Numbered from the stretch's first letter, positions 17,855 to 26,509 are shown. The stretch: DNA of 64,000 bases from Roseateles amylovorans (GCF_025398155.2 NZ_CP104562.2:1054001-1118000); one strand, 5' to 3'. The notes: generated by a model from the sequence alone, not told the origin. Translations and numbers: made by a program.

Positions 17855-19093
17855 TCAGTGCGCCGATGGTCCCTTCACCACCAGCGACACATTGCTGCCG
17901 CCGAATGCAAACGAGTTGCTGACGATGGCCCGGGTGGTGTCGAACCGGCGTGGCTCGTCGCGGATCAGGTCCACCACCGCCGCCAGTTGGCTTTCGCGCA
18001 CATGGGCGCTGGGCGGCAGCAAGCCGCGTCGCAGCGCCTGCACACACGCGACGAGTTCCAGCGCACCGCCGGCACCGATCAGATGACCGTGCAGCGCCTT
18101 GGTGGCGCTCACCGGCACGCCGCGGGCACCGAACACGCGGGCCAGGCTCTCGGCCTCGACCGCGTCGCCGACATCGGTCGCCGTGCCATGCGCATTCACA
18201 TAGGCGATGTCTTCGGGCGACAGTCCCGCATCGCTCAGCGCGGCCCGCAGCGCACGTTCCTGGCCATCGGCATCGGGACGAGACAGGTGCACCGCATCGA
18301 CGCTATGCCCGTAACCGGCCAGCACGGCAAGCGCCGAGGCGCCGCGTGCGCGGGCGTGCGAGGCCGTCTCCAGCACCAGCGCGGCCGCGCCCTCGCCGAG
18401 GACCAGCCCGCGACGTCCGTTGTCGAAGGGTCGGCAGCTCTGGGCGGGTTGGTCCGCATCCGGCGGCGCCATCACGCCCATCGCCTGCCAGGCCATGACC
18501 GAGCCGTGGTTGAGCATCGATTCGGAGCCGCCGACCAGCATCAGGTCCGCACGGCCCTGGCGCATCATCAGCAGGGCTTCGCCGATCGCCTGGGCCGACG
18601 AGGCGCAGGCATTCGAGATCGACAGCATCGCCCCCCGCAGCGCGTACGTCATCGCCAGATGGGAGGCGGCCGAGTTGCTCATCACCCGCACCACCGTGTA
18701 CGGATGCACCCGCGGCGTCTCCTTGGTCAGTGCCTCGGTGTAGGACTGCTGCAGCGAGTTCGAGCCGCCCAGTCCGGTGCCCCAGGCCACGGCCGCACGC
18801 GTCGGGTCGCCGGACTGCGCCGGCAGCCCGGCCTGGGCCCAGGCCTGCGCCGAGGCGCGCAACGCCATCAGGCTGTGCCGGTCGTAGAGATTGCGCTGGG
18901 CCGGCGGCATCTCCTGACCCAGCGGGGTGTCGATCACCGCCGCTGCGAAGGGCGCAAGCCCCCGGGCCGGATCGCCCGGTTGCAGTGACACGCCGGAGTG
19001 TCCCGTCTCCAAGGCCTGCGCGAGCGCATCGGCGTCCGGGCCGAGGGCACTGAAGGCGCCGATGCCAGTGATCCATATCTGCTCTGCGCTCAT
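17855..19093 (-). CDS. Beta-ketoacyl-ACP synthase, FabF-like
   Basis: A 412-residue condensing enzyme. The catalytic set is complete: C163 in SISNACASSAQ, H302 in VNAHGTATDVGD, K332 and H337 in TKALHGHLIGAGG. The C-terminal SNSFAFGGSNVSLV loop is standard. It differs from housekeeping FabF in lying with a dedicated carrier protein and an alpha/beta hydrolase rather than with fabD/fabG, so it probably extends or primes a special acyl chain. Translation starts from the ATG at 19093, 35 bases after the carrier protein stop. Product of the cluster unknown. Confidence 0.9.
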   Translation of the reverse strand: MSAEQIWITGIGAFSALGPDADALAQALETGHSGVSLQPGDPARGLAPFAAAVIDTPLGQEMPPAQRNLYDRHSLMALRASAQAWAQAGLPAQSGDPTRAAVAWGTGLGGSNSLQQSYTEALTKETPRVHPYTVVRVMSNSAASHLAMTYALRGAMLSISNACASSAQAIGEALLMMRQGRADLMLVGGSESMLNHGSVMAWQAMGVMAPPDADQPAQSCRPFDNGRRGLVLGEGAAALVLETASHARARGASALAVLAGYGHSVDAVHLSRPDADGQERALRAALSDAGLSPEDIAYVNAHGTATDVGDAVEAESLARVFGARGVPVSATKALHGHLIGAGGALELVACVQALRRGLLPPSAHVRESQLAAVVDLIRDEPRRFDTTRAIVSNSFAFGGSNVSLVVKGPSAH

Positions 19094-19128
19094 GCGGCGT
19101 TCCGTGTCAGAAGAGTGGGGGGAGGCGA

Positions 19129-19407
19129 TCAGGCGGCGACGACCTTGGGCGTGCCCGAGGTGTCCGCCGGGGCTGCGGCGACCAGACGCTCCACCAGCGC
19201 GGCCAGGCCGGTCAGCGTGGGGGTCTTCATCGCCTCGTCGTGGTCGATCTGGATGTGGAAATGGTCTTCCACCGCGAACATGAAGTCCACCAGCATCAGC
19301 GAGTCCAGACCCAGCTCGGCGAAGGTGACGGTGCTGTCCAGGTCGTTCTCGGTCAGGCCGAGTTCACGGCAAGCCAACTGGCGCAGTGGTTCAAGCATGT
19401 TGCTCAT
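19129..19407 (-). CDS. Acyl carrier protein
   Basis: A 92-residue carrier with the phosphopantetheine attachment serine S36 in ELGLDSLMLVDF. The helix after it (MFAVEDHFHIQI) and the short C-terminal helix fit the family. The tail after residue 78 is Ala/Pro-rich. It is less acidic than a housekeeping AcpP and lies between the ketosynthase and the hydrolase. Its start is inside the end of the hydrolase gene (17-base overlap), so the three genes appear to be one operon, in the order hydrolase, carrier, synthase. Confidence 0.9.
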   Translation of the reverse strand: MSNMLEPLRQLACRELGLTENDLDSTVTFAELGLDSLMLVDFMFAVEDHFHIQIDHDEAMKTPTLTGLAALVERLVAAAPADTSGTPKVVAA

Positions 19408-20368
19408 GGGGAAGGTCCTCGCGAAGGGAAGTGGGAAAGAGCGCCGCCACCGGTGACACGGCAGCCACCGGCAGGCGGCTGCGCAGGAAATCGCGCGCGG
19501 TCTGGGTGACCGCGCTGCGTTCGTTGTCCAGCGTCAGCATGTGATAGCTGTGATGGAACCAATGGACTTCGGGCGTGCTGCCCAGCCGCTGCTGCAGCTC
19601 CAGCACCGAGCGCGGACCGCTGACATCGTCCTCGCTGGCATGCAGCACCAGGGTCGGTGCGGTGATCGAGGGCAGCCCGGCGCGCACCGTGCGGATCATT
19701 CGGGAGGCCTGGTAGAGCGAGGCGGCGGAGAGCTGGTCGGCCCCGGCCGCCGACACATGCTCCGACACCATCGCCTGGGCCACCCAGGCGCGCAGCCGTT
19801 CGTTCTTGATGCCGTAGGGCGGGCGCTCGCGAAAGCTCAGCCATTGCCGCAGCGGCCGCACATAGGCCAGCGGCAGCAGGCGGCGCCAGGGGGAGACGTT
19901 CCAGCCGTCGAAATGCAGCGAGGTGGACAGCAGCATCAGCGCCGCCGCCGGGCGCTTCATCGCCAGGGCCAGGGCCAGCACCGAGCCCATTGACAGGCCG
20001 CCGATCGCCACCAGCTCATGGCGGGCGGCGAGCACATCGAAATGCGCGGTGGCCAAGGCCACCCAATCCTCGAAACGGGCGACAGGGGCTCGTCGGCCGC
20101 CGCGTTCCACGGCCACGCCGTAACCGGGCAGGGCGGGCGCCTCGACCAGATAACCCGCCTCCCGCAGCGTGCGGGCCAGCGGCATCAGTTCGAGCGGGTT
20201 CGCACACAGTCCGTGCAGCAGCAGGACCGCGGGACGCGGGTCCCGCGCCGTGTCGGGGGGCGTGGCGCGCGCCGTGTGCATCGGCATCGCGAGCGGCATC
20301 GGCATCGGCATCGCTGCGACCGGCGGAGGGGCCGGCGGGCACATCGAAGGAGACTCAGGATCAACCAT
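19391..20368 (-). CDS. Alpha/beta hydrolase (carboxylesterase/lipase-like)
   Basis: About 325 residues from the ATG at 20368 (MVDPESPS); an in-frame ATG at 20422 is also possible. The N-terminal 40 residues include MPMPMPLAMPM, coded by a GGCATC repeat. The hydrolase core has LLLHGLCANPLELMPLAR (oxyanion region), the nucleophile elbow GGLSMGS, an acid in LHASEDDVSGP and a histidine in HHSYHMLTLDNE, so the triad is complete and resembles monoacylglycerol lipase/carboxylesterase Est30-type enzymes. In this operon it may release or transfer the acyl chain from the carrier protein; that role is inference. Confidence 0.85.
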   Translation of the reverse strand: MVDPESPSMCPPAPPPVAAMPMPMPLAMPMHTARATPPDTARDPRPAVLLLHGLCANPLELMPLARTLREAGYLVEAPALPGYGVAVERGGRRAPVARFEDWVALATAHFDVLAARHELVAIGGLSMGSVLALALAMKRPAAALMLLSTSLHFDGWNVSPWRRLLPLAYVRPLRQWLSFRERPPYGIKNERLRAWVAQAMVSEHVSAAGADQLSAASLYQASRMIRTVRAGLPSITAPTLVLHASEDDVSGPRSVLELQQRLGSTPEVHWFHHSYHMLTLDNERSAVTQTARDFLRSRLPVAAVSPVAALFPTSLREDLPHEQHA

Positions 20369-20410
20369 GTCCGCCAGTCTGATCAAGGTCGCTGTTGCGT
20401 ACATGTCGCC

Positions 20411-20460
20411 AAGCTTGCGCAAACCTGTCGGCGCTGTTGCCTTCAGGTTTCCGCAAGCTT
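20411..20460. promoter_or_regulatory. 17-bp inverted repeat in a divergent promoter region
   Basis: AAGCTTGCGCAAACCTG (20411-20427) is matched by CAGGTTTCCGCAAGCTT (20444-20460), 16 of 17 positions, with a 16-base centre. It lies between the leftward hydrolase operon and the rightward OmpR-type regulator, 42 bases before the ATG at 20503. Likely an operator for the regulator, controlling its own genes and perhaps the acyl-carrier operon. Confidence 0.55.
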
Positions 20461-20502
20461 GGTGGATGACCGCCGCAAGGCTCTCGCCTTATGCTCTGCG
20501 GC

Positions 20503-21180
20503 ATGCGCATCCTGTTGGTCGAAGACGATGAATTCCTGGCCGAGTCCACGGCCCGGGCGCTGCGTTCGCAGTCCTGGGTGGTGGATGTCAGCGCGCGCGG
20601 CGAGCCGGTGCCGCTGTCGCTGCGGGAGGATCGCTACGACCTGCTGATTCTGGACATCGGCCTGACCGGCATCGACGGCTTTGAAACCCTGCGCCGGGTG
20701 CGTGGCCAGGGCAGCCCGGTGCCGGTGCTGCTGCTCACCGCGCGGGATGCGGTCGAAGACCGGGTGCGCGGCCTGGAAGGCGGCGCTGACGACTACCTCG
20801 TCAAACCGTTCGCCCTGAGCGAGCTCATCGCCCGGGCCCGGGCCCTGGTGCGTCGCAGTCAGGCCCGCTCCGGCAACGAGCTGGCGCTGGCGGCCCTGCG
20901 CATGGACCTGGAGGCCCGCCGCGCCTATGTGGGCGAGGAGCCGCTGGCTCTGTCCGCCCGGGAGTGGGAAGTGCTGGGCTTCCTGCTGGCGCGTGCCGGC
21001 AAGGTGGTGGCGAAGGAGCAGATCGCCTCGGCCAGCAATGGCTGGGAGCAGGGCGTGAGCGACAACGCCATCGAGGTCTGCGTGTCACGGCTGCGTGCCA
21101 AGATCGAGCCGGCCGGGCTGCAACTGCGCACCGTGCGCGGGCTGGGCTACTTGCTGGAAGAAGCGCCCGCCAAGCGCTGA
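20503..21180 (+). CDS. OmpR-family response regulator (TctD/QseB-like)
   Basis: A 225-residue regulator from MRILLVEDDE; an ATG four codons earlier (20491) is an alternative. D51 in LLILDIGLTGIDG is the phosphoacceptor, with the acidic residues E7, D8 and D9 and the lysine in YLVKPF. The C-terminal winged helix shows LSAREWEVLGFLLARAGKVV and NAIEVCVSRLRAKIE. It belongs to the group paired with TctE/QseC-type kinases. The kinase follows after 21 bases. No tricarboxylate transporter gene is adjacent, so the signal is not indicated by context. Confidence 0.92.
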   Translation: MRILLVEDDEFLAESTARALRSQSWVVDVSARGEPVPLSLREDRYDLLILDIGLTGIDGFETLRRVRGQGSPVPVLLLTARDAVEDRVRGLEGGADDYLVKPFALSELIARARALVRRSQARSGNELALAALRMDLEARRAYVGEEPLALSAREWEVLGFLLARAGKVVAKEQIASASNGWEQGVSDNAIEVCVSRLRAKIEPAGLQLRTVRGLGYLLEEAPAKR

Positions 21181-21201
21181 GGCCCCCGAATCTCCGAACC
21201 C

Positions 21202-22584
21202 ATGGCGCCGAACCTTCATGCGACGCTGAGCCTCAAGCAGCGCCTGCTGCTGTGGTTGATGCTGCCGGTCCTGGTGGCGGTGCCGGTCGCCGGCCTGGTG
21301 CTCTACCGGGTGATGCATGAGACGGCGATCTCCTGGCTGGACCAGTCGCTGGGCGACACCGCGCTGGCGGTGGCCAGCCTGATCCGGGAGCGTGACGGGC
21401 AGCTGTCGGTGGAAGTCTCCGCGCCGACCGACCGCGCCCTGCGCTTCGACCGGCAGGACCTCGTCTACTACCTGGTGCTCGATCCGGACGGCAACCGCCT
21501 GTATGGTGACGCACAGCTGCGCGCGCTGACGGTGCCGCACCGCAACGGCGGCGAGTGGTACTTCACCCTGGCCACGCTCAATGGCGAGGCGTTGCGGGTC
21601 GCGGCGCTGGGGTCGGCCTGTCGCTTCGCCCAGTCCTGCCAGGTGATCGTGGCCGAGACCCTGCACAAGCGCGACGCTCTGCAGCGCCAGTTGATCGTGG
21701 TGGTGGGGGTGATCATCGGCGGCATGGCGGTGTTGCTGGCGGCGGCCGGCTGGTGGGCCACCCATCGCGGCCTGCGCCCGCTGGCGCGCCTGAGCGCGGA
21801 GCTCGAGCAGCGCGACCTGGCCCGACTCGAGCCCCTGGCGGCCGAGGTGCCCGGCGAGCTGCGACCGTTGATTGCCGCCTTCAATCGCCTGTTTGAACGG
21901 CTGCGACGCGCGGCCTCGGCCCAGCAGGACTTCCTGGCCAATGCCGCGCACCAGCTGCGCACCCCGCTGACCTCGCTGCGCACCGAGATCGACCTGGCCC
22001 TGCTGGAGCCGCACCACCCGCAGATGGAGCCGCTGCTCAAGCGGTTGCAGCGCTCGGTGGACCGCAGCGCCCGGCTGGCGACGCAGATGCTCTCGATCGC
22101 CCGAGCGGAGGCCGAGCCCTCCGGCCGCGCGCAACCGCTGGACCTGCGCGACATCGCCGCCCAGGTCGCCGAGGACTGGGTGCCGCGGGCCCTGGCGTCC
22201 GGGGTGGACCTCGGCTTCGAGCTGGAGGATGCGCCGGTGCTGGGTCAGGGCTTCCTGCTGCGCGAGCTGCTGGAGAACCTGCTGCACAACAGCTTGAACT
22301 ATGCCGGTGGCGGCGCCCGCATCACGGTGCGGACCGCCTGCCAGGGCGACGGGGCGATGCTGGAGGTCGAAGACAACGGACCCGGCATCGCGCCCGAAGA
22401 CCGGGCGCGCGCCTTGCAGCGCTTCCAGCGCGGCAGTGAATCCATCGGCACCGGGAGCGGCCTGGGCCTGGCGATCGCGCTGGACATCGCCCAGCGGCAC
22501 GGCGGCCGCCTGGAGCTGCTCGATGCCGCTGGCGGCCAGGGCCTGCGGGTGCGACTGAGCATGCCGGTGCGCGCAGGCGCCTGA
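21202..22584 (+). CDS. Sensor histidine kinase (TctE/QseC-like)
   Basis: A 460-residue membrane kinase. Helix one (about 12-32, LLLWLMLPVLVAVPVAGLVL) and helix two (about 165-190) enclose a periplasmic domain of the 2CSK_N type. A HAMP linker leads to the H-box with H250 in ANAAHQLRTPLTSLRTEID. The ATPase part has the N-box LLHNSLNYAG, EDNGPGIAPEDRARALQRF and SGLGLAIALDIAQRHGG. All catalytic elements are present. It acts with the upstream regulator. Confidence 0.92.
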   Translation: MAPNLHATLSLKQRLLLWLMLPVLVAVPVAGLVLYRVMHETAISWLDQSLGDTALAVASLIRERDGQLSVEVSAPTDRALRFDRQDLVYYLVLDPDGNRLYGDAQLRALTVPHRNGGEWYFTLATLNGEALRVAALGSACRFAQSCQVIVAETLHKRDALQRQLIVVVGVIIGGMAVLLAAAGWWATHRGLRPLARLSAELEQRDLARLEPLAAEVPGELRPLIAAFNRLFERLRRAASAQQDFLANAAHQLRTPLTSLRTEIDLALLEPHHPQMEPLLKRLQRSVDRSARLATQMLSIARAEAEPSGRAQPLDLRDIAAQVAEDWVPRALASGVDLGFELEDAPVLGQGFLLRELLENLLHNSLNYAGGGARITVRTACQGDGAMLEVEDNGPGIAPEDRARALQRFQRGSESIGTGSGLGLAIALDIAQRHGGRLELLDAAGGQGLRVRLSMPVRAGA

Positions 22585-22670
22585 AGCCCGGGGCTAGCCG
22601 ACGCCCACGCCGATGCCGATGCCGATGCACATCCCCACGACCACGCCGATGCGGCTGGCGATCGCGATGC
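22585..22670. repeat. Short GCCGAT repeats in a convergent gap
   Basis: The 86 bases between the kinase and the reverse transcriptase contain several GCCGAT and ATCGCG units (22606-22670). No terminator with a T-run is visible. Confidence 0.4.
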
Positions 22671-24068
22671 CTAGTCCGATGGCGTCTTGAAGCGGATGTC
22701 GTCGAACATCCGTCGCAGCTTGGTCGCCCGTGACGGCACCACGAACTGCGTCGCCCAGGCCAGCCGCCCCAGCAAGGGTGCGCGCAGACCCGGATCGACC
22801 GGACCCTGCGCGGCCAGCCGGTGGAGCTCCGCGCGCAGTCGGTCGTAATCCTCGCGCGGCAGGTTGGGTCGGGTGTTGACCACCACCCCGGTCACCCGTT
22901 GTCGGCCGGCCGCCGGCATCCGCCGGGTCTTGTCATGCCGCAGGCGGAAGCCTTCGTCCTCGATGATCCCTTGCACCCAGGCCTGCAGCGTCCGCAGGTC
23001 TCGGCCCAGCCGTTCCGGCCCGGAGAACACCAGGTCGTCCGCATAACGCGAGTAGCGCGCACCGAAGCGATGCGCCAGCCCATCCAGCCGCAGGTCCAGT
23101 CCGAAGGCACAGAGGTTGGCCAGTGCGGGCGAGGTCGGCGCGCCCTGCGGCAGGTGGGGCGAGGCGAGTCGCCGCACGCCGAGAAACCCCATCGGTCCCA
23201 TCGGTCCGTCTGCTGCCAGCCGTTCCCGCACCGTGGCCGGCGTGCGGGTGGTGCAGAGCGCGGCCAGGCGGCCCGCGACGGCTTCCGCGTAGCCCAGGGT
23301 GCGGAACAGCGCCTCGATGCGGGCGCGTCCGATTGACGGAAAGAAGTCCTGCAGGTCGAAGCTGACGACGAACGCTGCCCCGGCGTGGCCGGCTGCGTGG
23401 GTGGCCACATTGCGGCCAGGCACAAAGCCATGGGCGGCTTCGTGGACCGGCACCTGCGCCAGCAATCCGGTCAGCACACGCCGCTGCACCGCCTTCAGGC
23501 GCGGCAGCGGCGCTTCGATGAGGCGCAGACCGCCGCGTCGTTTGGTCAGCAGCAAGGTTTGGTAGTGGCGCGCTGCCGTCACCTGCGGCCGTTGCGGGGT
23601 GGCGGTGGCCTCTCGATAGCGGTGCGCGTCGCCGGCCAACCAGTCCAGTTCATCGAGGGTCAGGTCGAGCCACTCGGCCACGCTGGACTCGGTCGGCAAG
23701 GCGGGGAGGGTGAGGCCCTCCAGGGCGAACGGCAGCGGCAGTTGCCGGGTCGGGCGCAGCAGCAGGCGCCGCACCCGCCAACGGTCGTAGGTGCTGGCGT
23801 CCTGTCTCTCGTCGAAGGGCGCCATGGTCTGCAGCCGGTCTGCCAGGGTCCGCACCGTCTGGGCCCGCCACATCGGTTCGGGCCAGGCCGCGAGTGCCCG
23901 ACACAGGGGCAGCAACCAGGGGCGGGCGCCGTCGTCCAGACACTGCATGGCGCGGGCCAGCAGCGCGTCGACGCTGCGGCCGTGGGTCAGGTGGTCGTCG
24001 GCCTGCAAGGCGCGCGCCAATGCCAGGGCGATCCAGCGGGGGTAGGTCAGCGGGGCGTGCCGGGTCAT
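22671..24068 (-). CDS. Retron-type reverse transcriptase
   Basis: A 465-residue RNA-directed DNA polymerase. Read from the ATG at 24068, because the earlier in-frame ATG at 24134 lies inside the RNA gene described separately. Residues 1-150 are a helical N-terminal extension without a recognised domain. The polymerase follows: KRRGGLRLIEAPLPRLKAVQ, then HGFVPGRN (213-220), a first catalytic aspartate D238 in SFDLQDFFPSI, QGAPTSPALANL (308-319), the catalytic YADD (342-345) and VTG at 392-394, the last a mark of retron enzymes. Length and N-terminal extension recall the myxobacterial Mx162-type enzymes of about 485 residues. No obvious toxin or effector gene is fused or directly downstream. 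Confidence 0.88.
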   Translation of the reverse strand: MTRHAPLTYPRWIALALARALQADDHLTHGRSVDALLARAMQCLDDGARPWLLPLCRALAAWPEPMWRAQTVRTLADRLQTMAPFDERQDASTYDRWRVRRLLLRPTRQLPLPFALEGLTLPALPTESSVAEWLDLTLDELDWLAGDAHRYREATATPQRPQVTAARHYQTLLLTKRRGGLRLIEAPLPRLKAVQRRVLTGLLAQVPVHEAAHGFVPGRNVATHAAGHAGAAFVVSFDLQDFFPSIGRARIEALFRTLGYAEAVAGRLAALCTTRTPATVRERLAADGPMGPMGFLGVRRLASPHLPQGAPTSPALANLCAFGLDLRLDGLAHRFGARYSRYADDLVFSGPERLGRDLRTLQAWVQGIIEDEGFRLRHDKTRRMPAAGRQRVTGVVVNTRPNLPREDYDRLRAELHRLAAQGPVDPGLRAPLLGRLAWATQFVVPSRATKLRRMFDDIRFKTPSD

Positions 24069-24100
24069 GGATCGATGCGTCGTGCCACGGAGGTCAGGGT

Positions 24101-24260
24101 GACCCCCACCATGGCCAACCGGCGGGTCTGGCATGTTCTGTGGCGCGCGGCAGCGCGCGGCGGAACCTGCGCCGTCTGGTCAGGTCATGGGCATGCCGCG
24201 GGGATACCCCGCAGCCCGGAAGCGTGAACACTTCCGACAGTGCTTGGCCATGTGGAGGTC
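24101..24260 (-). ncRNA. Probable retron msr-msd RNA
   Basis: Directly upstream of the reverse transcriptase, same strand. Ends pair as the retron a1/a2 repeat: 24244-24260 with 24101-24118, 16 paired positions with one mismatch and one bulge. Just inside a1 the minus strand reads CCAAGCAC, giving the AGC context of a branching guanosine (opposite C24243). Two msr hairpins follow: 24231-24236 with 24217-24222 (loop eight) and 24207-24212 with 24198-24203 (loop three). The msd region holds a long hairpin: 24163-24170 with 24131-24138 (7 of 8 pairs), an internal loop, then 24153-24158 with 24143-24148 and a four-base loop. The order a1, msr, msd, a2, RT is the standard retron layout. Confidence 0.78.
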
Positions 24261-24481
24261 GCGCGGATTATGCGTGGGCTGCCGGGCAGGTGCGGCGGAC
24301 TCGCGGCGTGACCGCCCCATTGCATGTCGCCGCCTGCTCAGTCAGCGCGGCGCCAGCCGCAGCGGTGTCATGTCGAGCGGCTGGGCGGTGTGGCCGGGCT
24401 GGCGTCCGGCACCTTGCGTCGCAGCGCGAGCGGCGGCTCACCCCTGGGCATGGATGCCGATGTCGCGGCGGGGCGGTCCAC
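24261..24481. other. Gap without recognised features
   Basis: About 220 bases between the end of the 665-residue protein gene and the retron RNA. No open frame with support, no clear promoter motif and no terminator with a T-run were seen; the retron promoter should lie here on the minus strand. Confidence 0.4.
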
Positions 24482-26479
24482 TCAGCGGTGGGCGGCTGCG
24501 GAGGGTCCTGCTGTCGGTTCTGCAGACAGCCCCGCCGATGATCCGGTCGAAGAAGTCGAAGAAGTCGAAGAAGTCGAAGAAGTCGCCGACGTCTGCGCAC
24601 GCCCCTCGGCCCCTGCCATGTCGAGAGACAGGTCGACCGCCTCTCGCAGCCGCTTGGAAGGTCTACTGTAGTTCTGGACCACGTTGGGCAGGCTTTCGAA
24701 TTGCGGATACATCTGCCGCGGGAGGCCCTCGATGGCGCGGCCCACGGCGTTCAGGGACCCGTAGTGCGCCACCAGGGCAGGCATCTTGGCCATCAGTTGT
24801 GCTTTCACGCGGGGATGGAAGCGCGTCGCCACAGGGAGCTGGTGGCCTTCCTGGCGCTGCATGTGGGCCCGGTTGCCGAACACCCGATGCAGCGCATCGG
24901 GACGCGAGCGGCCGACGCCGGGCAGCAACTTCACCTCGTTCAGCGCGGTCCGCAGTTCAGGGCTGCTCTCCAGCACCGTCAGCAGTTGGCCCCGCACGGC
25001 GGCGGAGCTTTGCTGGGGCGTCAGGGCATTGCCCCGGGGCAGGTGCATTCGCAGCATCCAGCCCAAGACATCAAAAAAACCATGGGCCGGCTCATGGCCG
25101 GAGGCTTGGCACCGCAGGTTCCACCGGTGGGACCGCTCGAGTCGCGTCGCGTCGGCCGCTCCATACTCAGGCGGATCCTTCGGCGTGATGGCCGGCCCAA
25201 AGTCGGTCAAGAGGCCGCCCGAGTAAATCCGATGGTCGCGACTGGCATCGCGGGAGGCCACGTACCAGGCATCCCGATCCCGTCCGCGATGCAGCACGGT
25301 GTACTGAGGATCGGCCGTGAGATCGCTGAGCCAGACCAGGCCTCGCTCTCTCGGGTAGAACGGGAGTTTCAGCAGGGCCTTCATCAGCACCGGCACCAGG
25401 AAGTGTTCGGTCTCGGCGGTGCACCAGTAAGACGGCTGCGAGAGGGCTTGCAGGCAGTCTCGACCCGACACGAAAGGCGAGGGCAGCAAGGCCAGGCGGG
25501 AGGCGTCCCGCGCGCGGACCGTGGCGGGCGACAGATCGCCCCCGGGCCGCGCCGGCTGATCAGGTGGGCGCATGCCCGCGGTGCCGCCGACGCCGTGCGT
25601 GGAAGGGCAGGTCGCACCCACCTGCGCGCGCGCACAAGATGGTTTCAGCGCGTTCGGGAAGTGTCGGGCGATCTGACCATTTCTCGCGTCAATGGCCTCC
25701 GAGAACACAGGCAGCGCGCCGTAGAGGTTCACCAGAGCCGGCAGCCGCGGCTCCAGGAACGCCTTCGCTTCGGCCGAAAAACGCGAGCGGTTCAACCCCA
25801 TTTGGCCATGTCGCTCGGAGGCCGCCACTTCGTCGATGGCCAACCTGCACCCGTCGCCCACGCCGGGCAGCAGTCTCACGCCTTCCAGCTCGACCAGCAG
25901 GTCCGCCGACCTCGCCAGAATGTCCAGCACGTCGCGTTGAACCGCCAGCGCACGCTGCAACGGCGTCATCTGAAGACCGTTCGGCAGATGGTCCCCCAGC
26001 ATCCAGCCCAGCACATGGAAAAATCCCTGCGGTGGTGCCTTGCACGAGGACTCGCATCGCATGCACTGCCGGATGGCCTCCGAATCCGCCACATCGAGCG
26101 ACGGATGGCGTGCCGGCGCAAAGTCCACCAACAGGCCGCCCGAGTACTGCCGCAGGCGCCCGCCCGCCACCTGCGACGCGATGTACCAGGCGTCGCGGTC
26201 CGGTCCGTGATGCATCACGGTGAAGCCATCAGTCAGCGCCGAGTCTTCCAGCCAGACCAGGCCGCGCCGCTGCGGATACCACGGCAGCCGTGCCAGGGCG
26301 CGCATCAAGGCCGGCACCAGCAGATGCTCGCTCTCTGCGGTGCACCAGCAGGCCGATCGAGCCAGCCACGCGATCCGGTGGTTGGGGGGCAGGAACAGCG
26401 ACTCGTCCGGCGCGTCCTCCTGCGCGTTGGTGATGTCGAGCCGCGGCGAAGCATGGGCATGGGCGGTGGGAGCAAACAT
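24482..26479 (-). CDS. Protein with two copies of a WCTAE/YSGGLL domain, unknown function
   Basis: A 665-residue protein from an ATG with AGGAG seven bases upstream. It is built from two homologous halves of about 260 residues, starting near residue 45 (CWCTAESEHLLVPALMRAL) and near 350 (YWCTAETEHFLVPVLMKAL). Both halves share LP-x-YP-x-x-RGLVWL, DRDAWY-x-AS, YSGGLL-x-DF and GFF-x-VLGWML blocks, then a helical part with LLPGVG. The C-terminus is a Ser/Thr-rich tail from a 9-bp DNA repeat. No signal peptide, membrane helix or known catalytic motif is visible. It starts MFA like the three tandem paralogues but is otherwise unrelated. A secreted or host-directed role is speculative. Confidence 0.72.
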   Translation of the reverse strand: MFAPTAHAHASPRLDITNAQEDAPDESLFLPPNHRIAWLARSACWCTAESEHLLVPALMRALARLPWYPQRRGLVWLEDSALTDGFTVMHHGPDRDAWYIASQVAGGRLRQYSGGLLVDFAPARHPSLDVADSEAIRQCMRCESSCKAPPQGFFHVLGWMLGDHLPNGLQMTPLQRALAVQRDVLDILARSADLLVELEGVRLLPGVGDGCRLAIDEVAASERHGQMGLNRSRFSAEAKAFLEPRLPALVNLYGALPVFSEAIDARNGQIARHFPNALKPSCARAQVGATCPSTHGVGGTAGMRPPDQPARPGGDLSPATVRARDASRLALLPSPFVSGRDCLQALSQPSYWCTAETEHFLVPVLMKALLKLPFYPRERGLVWLSDLTADPQYTVLHRGRDRDAWYVASRDASRDHRIYSGGLLTDFGPAITPKDPPEYGAADATRLERSHRWNLRCQASGHEPAHGFFDVLGWMLRMHLPRGNALTPQQSSAAVRGQLLTVLESSPELRTALNEVKLLPGVGRSRPDALHRVFGNRAHMQRQEGHQLPVATRFHPRVKAQLMAKMPALVAHYGSLNAVGRAIEGLPRQMYPQFESLPNVVQNYSRPSKRLREAVDLSLDMAGAEGRAQTSATSSTSSTSSTSSTGSSAGLSAEPTAGPSAAAHR
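24546..24585. repeat. 9-bp tandem repeat GTCGAAGAA
   Basis: Four perfect units of GTCGAAGAA plus a partial fifth lie in the 3' end of the 665-residue protein gene, coding a Ser-Ser-Thr repeat on the minus strand. The period keeps the frame. Confidence 0.85.
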
Positions 26480-26509
26480 CCGGATCTCTCCTGCGAACGG
26501 TCAGCCCCG

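Noticed and set aside
22600..22670. Glycine/isoleucine-rich frame on the minus strand formed by GCCGAT repeats
   Set aside because: No start codon or ribosome-binding site, and it overlaps the RT gene end; explained by the hexanucleotide repeat.
24069..24134. Upstream in-frame ATG for the reverse transcriptase at 24134
   Set aside because: It lies within the msd part of the predicted RNA and lacks a ribosome-binding site; a start after a2 is the normal retron layout.
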